From Erythrobacter sp. CCH5-A1 (GTDB lineage Bacteria > Pseudomonadota > Alphaproteobacteria > Sphingomonadales > Sphingomonadaceae), in the NCBI RefSeq assembly GCF_001557115.1, contig NZ_LSKQ01000008.1:1-23302 (forward strand): a DNA stretch of 23,302 nucleotides, read 5' to 3'. Below the pieces are notes generated by a model. That model searched no databases. It was given only the letters and a program-made list of their open reading frames with translations, and was not told the origin of the DNA. Shown here in pieces: positions 1 through 5,970 of this stretch (positions are counted from its first letter, which is position 1; each line of letters begins with the position of its first letter). Position numbers and translations under genes: made by a program.

Positions 1-7
1 CGCCCCG

Positions 8-24
8 GCCCCCGAGCCGGGGGC
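8..24. terminator. small GC-only hairpin beyond the enoyl-CoA hydratase gene
   Basis: A 7-bp perfect stem (GCCCCCG / CGGGGGC) with a 3-base loop lies 21 bases past the stop codon of the minus-strand enoyl-CoA hydratase gene. There is no T-run on either side, so this is not a canonical intrinsic terminator. It may be a processing or attenuation hairpin between this gene and the next operon gene outside the window, or chance in GC-rich DNA. Confidence 0.25.
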
Positions 25-44
25 AGGCGGGAGGTGGACTTGGC

Positions 45-839
45 TTACCGCCCCTTCCACTGCCCCTCGCGCTTTTCGATGAAGGCGGCCATGCCTTCGG
101 CCTTGTCTTCGGAAGCGGTGAGGATCTGGAAGATCCGGCGCTCGACGATCAGGCCCTGGTCGAGCGTCATCTCGAAGGCCGAGTTGACCATCTCCTTGTT
201 GGCGATGGTCGCCATCGGCGGCATGGCGGCGATGGTCGCGGCGGTCTTCAAGGTCTCGGCGATCAGTTCCTCATGCGGCACCACGCGCGCGACGAGATTG
301 CTGCGCTCGGCCTCCTCGGCGCCCATCATCCGGCCGGTGAGGCACATTTCCATCGACTTCGACTTGCCGATCGCGCGGGTCAGCCGCTGCGAGCCGCCCA
401 TGCCGGGGGCGACGCCCAATTTGATCTCGGGCTGGCCGAATTTGGCCTTGTCGGAGGCGATGATGAAGTCCGCCATCATCGCCAGCTCGCACCCGCCGCC
501 GAGCGCAAAGCCGTTGACCGCCGCGATCCAGGGCTTGCGCGTCTTCTTGACGATCTCGCTGGTCCAGGGGCTGAAGAAATCGTCGAGGTAGAAGTCAGCC
601 GCGGCCTTCTCGCTCATTTCCTTGATGTCGGCGCCGGCCGCAAAGGCCTTGTCGCCGCTGCCGGTGAGGACCGCGCAGAGCTGGGTGCTGTCGGCCTGAT
701 AGGCGGCGAAGGCCTCGATCAGATCGGCCAGAACCTGCGAGTTCAGCGCGTTCAGCGCCTGCGGGCGGTTGAGGGTGATGAGCGTGACGCCCTTGGTGCC
801 CCGGGCGTCGGTTTCGACGAGAATTGTTTCGTAGGTCAT
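45..839 (-). CDS. enoyl-CoA hydratase (crotonase family)
   Basis: This 264-residue crotonase-fold enzyme hydrates 2-enoyl-CoA to 3-hydroxyacyl-CoA in the cytoplasm. In this operon it probably acts on methacrylyl-CoA from valine. Visible motifs are the oxyanion-hole segment [11 protein letters not shown], the GGGCELAM loop with the first catalytic Glu, and [15 protein letters not shown] with the second catalytic Glu, so it should be an active hydratase of the mitochondrial ECHS1 type. I chose the ATG at 839 (MTYETILVE) because a GGAG Shine-Dalgarno lies about 8 bases upstream; an in-frame ATG at 851 has a poorer site. It is the last operon gene in the window. A 3-hydroxyisobutyrate dehydrogenase may follow beyond the left edge, which I cannot see. 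Confidence 0.93.
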   Translation of the reverse strand: MTYETILVETDARGTKGVTLITLNRPQALNALNSQVLADLIEAFAAYQADSTQLCAVLTGSGDKAFAAGADIKEMSEKAAADFYLDDFFSPWTSEIVKKTRKPWIAAVNGFALGGGCELAMMADFIIASDKAKFGQPEIKLGVAPGMGGSQRLTRAIGKSKSMEMCLTGRMMGAEEAERSNLVARVVPHEELIAETLKTAATIAAMPPMATIANKEMVNSAFEMTLDQGLIVERRIFQILTASEDKAEGMAAFIEKREGQWKGR

Positions 840-855
840 CAGGTTCTCCATCCCT

Positions 856-943
856 CGTCGTTGCGAGGAGCGTCAGCGACGCGGCAATCCAGAGCCGTTT
901 GGCGCGTTCCGCTCTGGATTGCTTCGCTGCGCTCGCAAAGACG
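856..943. repeat. imperfect inverted-repeat element, copy 1 (ERIC/RPE-like)
   Basis: An approximately 88-bp imperfect palindrome. The left arm contains TTGCGAGGAGCGTCAGCGAC and GCAATCCAGAGC; the right arm begins GCTCTGGATTGC and ends in CTCGCAAAGACG. The outer arms pair with one mismatch over 12 bp. It fills most of the 109-base gap between the 3-hydroxyisobutyryl-CoA hydrolase and enoyl-CoA hydratase genes and stops 5 bases short of the hydrolase stop codon. A second copy lies at 17246-17330. Elements opening with GTCATTGCGAGGAGC are familiar dispersed intergenic repeats in proteobacteria. It can form a long RNA hairpin inside the operon transcript. Confidence 0.85.
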
Positions 944-948
944 ATTGT

Positions 949-2010
949 TCAATTAACGAGCGGCGCCCACTCCTCGCCTGCGGGCAAGGGGGCGAAGATC
1001 GCGTCGAGCAGCTCGTCGGTGACCTCTTCGGGAGTGGCGGGGTTCCACTTGGGATCGCCGGTCTTGTCGACGATCACCGCGCGCACGCCCTCCGCAAAAT
1101 CGGGGCGGGTCAGCACGCGGCTGGCGATGCGGTACTCCATCCGCATGTTGTCGGCAAAGTCGGTGAGCTTGGCGCTTTCGGCGAGCTGGCGCAGCGCGAC
1201 CTTGCAGGTCTGCGGGCTCTTGGTGCCCAGCGTGTCGCGCTCGGTCGCGGCCCAATCGTCCCCCGTGGCGGCGGCGGCTTCGAGGCTGGCGAGGATGTCC
1301 TCGTAGCGGTCGGAATGGAAATGCTTGGCGATCCTGTCGGCATTGGCCTCGATCCGCGCCTTGGGCGGGGTGCCCACGGGTTCGGACAGGATGCCGGCAA
1401 TGCGATCGGGATGATCGTGGATGCGCGCCTTCAGGTCCTCGAGCATGGCGTGCGGCACGTAGTGGGTCGCAAGGCCGGTCCACAGGCACTCCGACCCGTC
1501 GAGCCGCGCGCCCGTCAGCGCAAGGAACTGCCCCAGACGCTGGCCGAGGCGAGACAGGTGCCAGCCGCCGCCGACATCGGGGAACAGGCCGATCCCGGTC
1601 TCGGGCATGGCGAAGCGGGTGTTCTCGGTCGCGACCCGGAACTTCGCGGGCTGCGAGATGCCCACGCCCCCGCCCATCGTGATGCCGTCCATGAAGGCGA
1701 CGATCGGCTTGGCATAGGTGAACATCTGGTGGTTGAGCTGGTACTCGTCGTGGAAGAACTTCCGCCCGCTCGCACCACCATCGTTCAGCGCCGAATCGCG
1801 CAGGAAGGCGATGTCGCCGCCTGCACAGAACCCGCGCCCCTCGGCATGGTCGAGGATCACCGCCTTGATCGCGTCATCCGCTGCCCATTCGCTCAGCGCC
1901 GCGCTCATCGCGTGGCACATCGGCAGGGTCAGCGCGTGGAGCGCCTTCGGGCGGTTGAGGCTGATATGGCCGATAGGACCATTCACCCGGATCAGAACGT
2001 CGTCAGTCAT
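949..2010 (-). CDS. 3-hydroxyisobutyryl-CoA hydrolase
   Basis: A 353-residue crotonase-superfamily thioesterase that cleaves 3-hydroxyisobutyryl-CoA to free 3-hydroxyisobutyrate, the step unique to valine breakdown. Its length fits the HIBCH subfamily rather than the roughly 260-residue hydratases. Motifs include GFCAGGDIAFLRDSA near residue 60, ITMGGGVGIS, and MPETGIGLFPDVGGGWHLS, which carries the Glu and Asp that serve as catalytic residues in human HIBCH. The C-terminal region typical of HIBCH is present (EEVTDELLDAIFAPL). Its start codon overlaps the stop of the upstream VOC gene in an ATGA quartet, so the two are translationally coupled. The gene downstream is separated by an inverted-repeat element. 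Confidence 0.93.
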   Translation of the reverse strand: MTDDVLIRVNGPIGHISLNRPKALHALTLPMCHAMSAALSEWAADDAIKAVILDHAEGRGFCAGGDIAFLRDSALNDGGASGRKFFHDEYQLNHQMFTYAKPIVAFMDGITMGGGVGISQPAKFRVATENTRFAMPETGIGLFPDVGGGWHLSRLGQRLGQFLALTGARLDGSECLWTGLATHYVPHAMLEDLKARIHDHPDRIAGILSEPVGTPPKARIEANADRIAKHFHSDRYEDILASLEAAAATGDDWAATERDTLGTKSPQTCKVALRQLAESAKLTDFADNMRMEYRIASRVLTRPDFAEGVRAVIVDKTGDPKWNPATPEEVTDELLDAIFAPLPAGEEWAPLVN

Positions 2011-2402
2011 TGCCCCTGTTCTTTCGGTTCGATCAGGTCCCAGCGATTGCCGAAAGGGTCGCTGAACACCGCCACCGTGCCATAGCTTTCGTGGCGCGGT
2101 TGTTCATGGAAATTCACGCCGGCTTCGACGAGCCGTGCATGGGCCCCTGCGAAATCGTCGGTATGGGCGAAAAAGCCCACCCGCCCGCCGGTCTGGTTGC
2201 CGATGGCGGCGCTCTGCGCGTCATTGGCGGCCTTGGCAAGGAGTAGGCGGCCGCCATCCTTACCGCCGACCACGACCCAGCGCTTGCCGCCGCCCATGTC
2301 GCTGTCCTCGATCAGGTCGAGACCGAGCGCATCGACGCAGAAGGCGATGCCGGCGTCGTAATCGGGCACCACCAATGTCGTCAGGGCAAGCCTTGTGGCC
2401 AT
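2007..2402 (-). CDS. VOC family protein (glyoxalase/bleomycin-resistance fold)
   Basis: A 131-residue protein with two beta-alpha-beta-beta-beta modules of the vicinal oxygen chelate fold. The N-terminal module begins LALTTLVVPDYDAGIAFC and the C-terminal module ends FSDPFGNRWDLIEP, a very typical VOC ending. The substrate cannot be read from the sequence. It lies 13 bases after the acyl-CoA dehydrogenase stop and overlaps the hydrolase start by ATGA, so it is embedded in the valine operon and may act on a side product of that pathway; that is inference. No membrane segment or signal peptide is seen, so it is cytoplasmic. Confidence 0.88.
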   Translation of the reverse strand: MATRLALTTLVVPDYDAGIAFCVDALGLDLIEDSDMGGGKRWVVVGGKDGGRLLLAKAANDAQSAAIGNQTGGRVGFFAHTDDFAGAHARLVEAGVNFHEQPRHESYGTVAVFSDPFGNRWDLIEPKEQGQ

Positions 2403-2415
2403 TACGCCGCCCGGT

Positions 2416-3561
2416 TCATTGGCGCAGCAGATCCCGGCCGACGATCATCCGCATCACCTGGTTGGTGCCCTCGAGGATCGAGTGCACGCGCAGGTCGCGC
2501 CAGAAGCGTTCGATCGGATAGTCGCGCAAGTAGCCGTAACCGCCGAAGAGTTGCAGCGCGTCGTTGACGATCTTCGATCCGCTGTCGGTCGCCAGCCGCT
2601 TGGCCATCGCCGAGAAGCGCGACTTGTCGGGCGCATTGTCGGTGACCTTAGCGGCAGCGAGATAGAGCAGCGCACGCGCCGCCTCCAGCTCGGTCGCCAT
2701 GTCGGCGAGCATGAACTGGGTGTTCTGGAAATCGGCGACCGGCTGGTCGAACTGCTTGCGGTCCTTGGTGTAGGCGATCGCCTCGTCCAGGCACCGCTGC
2801 GCCCCGCCCAGCGAGCAGGCGCCGATGTTGAGCCGCCCGCCGTCCAAACCCATCATCGCGAAGCGGAAGCCCTCGCCCTCGTCGCCGACGCGGTTGGCGA
2901 CGGGCACGCGGGCGTCCTCGAAGATCACCTGCGCGGTGGGCGAGGCGTTCCAGCCCAGCTTCTTCTCCGGCGCGCCGAAGCTGACGCCGGGGGTGTCCTT
3001 GTCGATCACGAGGCAGGTGATGCCCTTGGTCTTGTGGTCGCCGGTTCGCACCATGGTGACGTAGACATCGTTGACCCCGCCGCCCGAGATGAACTGCTTG
3101 GTGCCGTTCAGCACATAGTGGTCGCCGTCGAGCCGCGCGCTGGTTTTCAGCGCCGCCGCGTCCGATCCGCTGCCCGGCTCGGTCAGGGCGTAGCTGGCGA
3201 TCTTCTCCATGGTGACGAGGTCGGGCAGATACTTCGCCTTGACCTCCGCCCCGCCGAACTGGTCGATCATCCACGCGGCCATGTTGTGGATCGAGATGAA
3301 GGCGGATGTCGCGGGGCAGCCATAGGCCATCGCCTCCATGATCAGCGCCGCCTCGAGCCGGCCCAGGCCGATTCCGCCCGATTCTTCCGAGACATAGATC
3401 GCCCCGAAGCCCAGCTCCGCGCTTTTGCGGATGGTGTCGCGCGGGAAGATGTGCTTCTCGTCCCACTCGGCCGCGAAGGGCGTGATGTTGTCCGCGGTAA
3501 AGCGCTGGGCAAGCTCGCGGATCGCGAGCTGGTCGTCGGTGAGTTGAAATTGTCCGTGCAT
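2416..3561 (-). CDS. acyl-CoA dehydrogenase, probably isobutyryl-CoA dehydrogenase
   Basis: A 381-residue FAD-dependent acyl-CoA dehydrogenase that oxidises a short branched acyl-CoA to the 2-enoyl-CoA and passes electrons to ETF. Family signatures are YALTEPGSGSDAAALKTSA, KQFISGGGVNDVYV, QLFGGYGYLRDYPIERFWRD and HSILEGTNQVMR; the Glu in the last is the usual catalytic base. Because the next genes include a 3-hydroxyisobutyryl-CoA hydrolase, isobutyryl-CoA (valine pathway, ACAD8 type) is the most likely substrate. It is the first gene of the operon. The promoter must lie in the region shared with the divergent gene at 3700. The Shine-Dalgarno before the ATG is weak. Confidence 0.92.
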   Translation of the reverse strand: MHGQFQLTDDQLAIRELAQRFTADNITPFAAEWDEKHIFPRDTIRKSAELGFGAIYVSEESGGIGLGRLEAALIMEAMAYGCPATSAFISIHNMAAWMIDQFGGAEVKAKYLPDLVTMEKIASYALTEPGSGSDAAALKTSARLDGDHYVLNGTKQFISGGGVNDVYVTMVRTGDHKTKGITCLVIDKDTPGVSFGAPEKKLGWNASPTAQVIFEDARVPVANRVGDEGEGFRFAMMGLDGGRLNIGACSLGGAQRCLDEAIAYTKDRKQFDQPVADFQNTQFMLADMATELEAARALLYLAAAKVTDNAPDKSRFSAMAKRLATDSGSKIVNDALQLFGGYGYLRDYPIERFWRDLRVHSILEGTNQVMRMIVGRDLLRQ

Positions 3562-3699
3562 GGCGAGTGCTCTAGCGGCCTTGGGCGCGGCGGAAAAGAG
3601 CGGGCGGCGCGCGCGGCGAGCGGAAAATTGCTAGGCGCGTTTGATGCAAATCACATCCCGCAGGCGCGTGCCCTCGTAATCAGGCGAATGGTCAGACAG

Positions 3700-4068
3700 A
3701 TGCGCACGCTCATTTTCGTCTACAACGCCGACGGAGGCCTGCTTAACGCCGCGCGCGATGCGGTGCACAAGCTGGTGAGCCCGGCGACCTACCCCTGTTC
3801 GCTGTGCGCGCTGACCTATGGCGCGGTGGCGAAGCGGCCGGCGTGGAGTGCCTTTCTTGAGAATGTCGGGCTGCCAGCGCTGTTCCTCTACCGCGACGAG
3901 TTCCGCAGCACCCTAGATACCCGCGATCTGCCGCTGCCCGCCATCCTGATCGGCGGGACGGGACCGGTGCCCGAGGTGCTGGTGAGCGCCTCGGAGCTTG
4001 ACGGGCTGGCGGACCTCGATGCGCTGATCGGGCTGCTGGAAGCGCGGGTGGCGCGGGTCAACCGCTGA
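3700..4068 (+). CDS. conserved small CxxC protein of unknown function
   Basis: A 122-residue protein starting MRTLIFVYNADGG, with a CxxC pair (TYPCSLCALTYG) near residues 33-36 and a C-terminal beta/alpha region (PAILIGGTGPVPEVLVSASEL). The N-terminal beta strand and the paired cysteines suggest a thioredoxin-like or redox/metal role, but I recognise no defined enzyme family. The upstream part of its open frame runs antisense to the acyl-CoA dehydrogenase and is not coding. An in-frame ATG at 3688 is an alternative start; neither has a strong ribosome site. Its last 11 bases overlap the end of the convergent DUF1254 gene. Confidence 0.75.
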   Translation: MRTLIFVYNADGGLLNAARDAVHKLVSPATYPCSLCALTYGAVAKRPAWSAFLENVGLPALFLYRDEFRSTLDTRDLPLPAILIGGTGPVPEVLVSASELDGLADLDALIGLLEARVARVNR

Positions 4069-4579
4069 CCTTCTCGATCAGGCAGGCATCGCCCTTGCCC
4101 GCCTGCGCCGCGGCGGCATAGCGCGCGGCGTCGGGGGCGAGGCGGCGGATGAGGATCACGCCCTTGGCGCTAGGGCTGACGATCGCGCCCTCTTGCGCAG
4201 CGCTCCCCGGCGGGAGCAGGCGCACCGCGATCTGCCGCCCGGTGCCGCGCAAGGTCGCGAAATTGTCGGTACGTGCGTCGAAGAAGGACAGCGACTGGTA
4301 ATCGGGCCAAGCGCCCATCCGCACCATCAGCCGCGCATCGGGATCGCTCAGATCATAGCGGCACAGGGCATAGTAGAGATCGGGCGAGGAGCGCACGACC
4401 TGCTGGGTCTGCGGGGTGACGCGCGGGGTCGCGGAAAAGGCGTGGACCGGCACGCCGCGCTCGGCGAGCGCTGCCATTGCCCTGTCCATGATGACAGCGG
4501 GCGTGAAGTGGAGCGTCAGCGCATGCGCGCCGAGGGCAGTGACGAGCAGGACCACGAGCGGGCCGAGCCAACGCTTCAT
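4058..4579 (-). CDS. DUF1254 domain membrane-anchored protein
   Basis: A 173-residue protein with one N-terminal hydrophobic segment (about residues 5-23, LGPLVVLLVTALGAHALTL), which makes it periplasmic with a membrane anchor or uncleaved signal. The body matches my memory of the DUF1254 domain: PDLYYALCRYDLSDPDARLM followed by WPDYQSLSFFDARTDNFATL. In many bacteria DUF1254 and DUF1214 are fused in one long protein; here they are two adjacent short genes. The ATG at 4579 overlaps the DUF1214 stop as ATGA, which fixes the start. Function is unknown. It is the last gene of the four-gene operon. Confidence 0.82.
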   Translation of the reverse strand: MKRWLGPLVVLLVTALGAHALTLHFTPAVIMDRAMAALAERGVPVHAFSATPRVTPQTQQVVRSSPDLYYALCRYDLSDPDARLMVRMGAWPDYQSLSFFDARTDNFATLRGTGRQIAVRLLPPGSAAQEGAIVSPSAKGVILIRRLAPDAARYAAAAQAGKGDACLIEKVSG

Positions 4580-5181
4580 TGTCCGCCCTCCCCGCATGAG
4601 AGACGCGCGATCCCCGGCGGCCTCAGCGCGGCGTTGGGCTGCGCCAGCAGCGTGGCTTCGGGCATGTAGAGCCGAAGGGTCAGATCGAAGGTCCCCGCAC
4701 CCCGGCTCGAGATCCACAGCGCCCCGTCCGCGGGCCGTTTGGCGGCGATCACCGCCGACCATGCCCCGCCGCCCGCACGGCTCGCATCGATGCTGAGCGC
4801 GCCATCGGTGTTGGCGGGCAGCATGCTCTTGCCGTCATAGAGCGTCACCGACCACCAGCCCGCAGGCATCGCCCCGCCCGAGAGGCGGTAGGTGCACGCC
4901 TCGCGCAAGGGCGCGCCCGCGTCGTCGGTGGCGCGGGTGAAATAGACCGCTTCGGTCTTGGCGAGCGCCAGCAGGCCATGACGCGCGACGCGGGCGCGGG
5001 TGTAGGGGTCCGCAGCCTCGGACCCGGTCGCGAAATCGCTGCGCCAGCCGCCGACATCGACATTGCCGAAAGCCATGCTGCTGCGCGCGGGCCACAGCCC
5101 TGCAAGCCACAGCGCGCTGCCGAGGCCAAATGCGAGGCCCGTGACAACCGCGAAAAGATAGCCCACTGCGCGCCGCATCAT
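4576..5181 (-). CDS. DUF1214 domain membrane-anchored protein
   Basis: A 201-residue protein with an N-terminal membrane segment (about residues 5-27, AVGYLFAVVTGLAFGLGSAL) and a DUF1214-type C-terminal beta domain. Recognisable pieces are YTRARVARHGLLALAKTEAVYF, the strand WWSVTLYDGKSMLPAN, LWISSRGAG, and LRLYMPEATLL near the end. The two adjacent ATGs (5181 and 5178) both fit; the first gives an ATGA overlap with the RidA stop. It probably works with the DUF1254 protein encoded next, since the two domains are commonly fused or adjacent. The biochemical role is unknown. Confidence 0.82.
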   Translation of the reverse strand: MMRRAVGYLFAVVTGLAFGLGSALWLAGLWPARSSMAFGNVDVGGWRSDFATGSEAADPYTRARVARHGLLALAKTEAVYFTRATDDAGAPLREACTYRLSGGAMPAGWWSVTLYDGKSMLPANTDGALSIDASRAGGGAWSAVIAAKRPADGALWISSRGAGTFDLTLRLYMPEATLLAQPNAALRPPGIARLSCGEGGQ

Positions 5182-5567
5182 TCCGGCAGCACCGCCTCGG
5201 CTTCGATCTCGACCCGCCACTCCGGGCGGCACAGCCATGCCACCCCCGCCATTGTCGCGGCGGGCCGCGCCGCGCCGAAGAAGCGTGCGTGAACCGCGCC
5301 GACCGCATCCTGATCGGCCGGGTCGGTGAGCAGCATCCGGGTGCGCACCACGTCCGCCGCAGAGCCGCCCAGTTCCTCGATCGCCGCGACGATGATCGTG
5401 CAGCAGCGCGCCGCCTGCTCGGCCGCCCCGCCCAGCGTGGTCGAGCCATCGGGTTCGACCGGACCGGTGCCCGCGACGATGATCCGATTGCCCTCGCGCA
5501 CCGCGCGGGCGAAGCCGAAGGTCGCCTCGAAGGGCGAGCCGGACGTTGTCCTCAACCGCGCGCTCAT
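5178..5567 (-). CDS. RidA family protein (YjgF/YER057c/UK114)
   Basis: A 129-residue RidA-fold protein. Members of the best-studied branch hydrolyse reactive enamine/imine intermediates such as 2-aminoacrylate. Visible family features are FGFARAVREGNRIIVAGTGP, QAARCCTIIVAAIEELGG, VVRTRMLLTDPADQDAVGAV and the C-terminal strand RPEWRVEIEAEAVLPE. That strand keeps an Arg shortly before VEIEA, close to the position of the key Arg of active RidA proteins. The subfamily is uncertain, so deaminase activity is not assured. It overlaps both neighbours by ATGA. Confidence 0.88.
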   Translation of the reverse strand: MSARLRTTSGSPFEATFGFARAVREGNRIIVAGTGPVEPDGSTTLGGAAEQAARCCTIIVAAIEELGGSAADVVRTRMLLTDPADQDAVGAVHARFFGAARPAATMAGVAWLCRPEWRVEIEAEAVLPE

Positions 5568-5875
5568 CCGCAGGTGATGTCCGTGATTGTCATGGCGGCA
5601 TCATAGCGCACGCCCACGCGGTCCTGCCGGTAGTCCATCGTCCACGCGCTGTTCGGCGGCCCCCAGCGCAGCGCGCGTGCGCCCGTGTCCTTGAGGATCG
5701 CCGAGCCCACCGCCTGGGTCGCGCTCTGCCCGACGTAGGACTGCGCCGGCTCGGCCCGGCAGGTCATCGCCGCGGGGGGCTCGGGCGAAGCTGACGCAAA
5801 ATCGGGCGCGCTGCCGTTGGCGGCGCAGCCGGCAAGCCCGGTCACCCCGACAAGCGCGATTGCGATCTGTTTCAT
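5564..5875 (-). CDS. I78-family peptidase-inhibitor-like lipoprotein
   Basis: A 103-residue predicted lipoprotein. The signal peptide MKQIAIALVGVTGLAGC ends in a clear LAGC lipobox with Cys17 as the lipidation site. The mature part resembles the I78 inhibitor family: SYVGQSATQAVGSAILKDTG, ARALRWGPPNSAWTMDYR, DRVGVRYD and a C-terminal DITCG with a conserved Cys that may pair with the Cys in AMTCRAEP. The start is set by an excellent GGAGGA Shine-Dalgarno 6-8 bases upstream. It is the first gene of the four-gene operon; its promoter would be in 5876-5970. The role is probably periplasmic serine-protease control, by family analogy only. Confidence 0.88.
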   Translation of the reverse strand: MKQIAIALVGVTGLAGCAANGSAPDFASASPEPPAAMTCRAEPAQSYVGQSATQAVGSAILKDTGARALRWGPPNSAWTMDYRQDRVGVRYDAAMTITDITCG

Positions 5876-5970
5876 GCTGTCCTCCTCCGCCGTCCCGCGC
5901 CCTTCGTCGGCGTCTTGCGGCAAGGAGCCTATCAGCGCAGGGCGGGAATGAGAAGCGCTGCCTTGGCGCC

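Noticed and set aside
856..943. A CRISPR or phage attachment site at the inverted repeats
   Set aside because: There are only two dispersed copies with fold-back symmetry and no spacers, integrase or tRNA nearby; a dispersed intergenic repeat explains them better.
919..2085. A 388-codon plus-strand open frame over the hydrolase gene
   Set aside because: It is the antisense shadow of 3-hydroxyisobutyryl-CoA hydrolase; no domain and no ribosome site.
2395..3699. A long upstream extension of the CxxC protein's frame
   Set aside because: It runs antisense through the acyl-CoA dehydrogenase. Protein-like sequence begins only at about 3688-3700.
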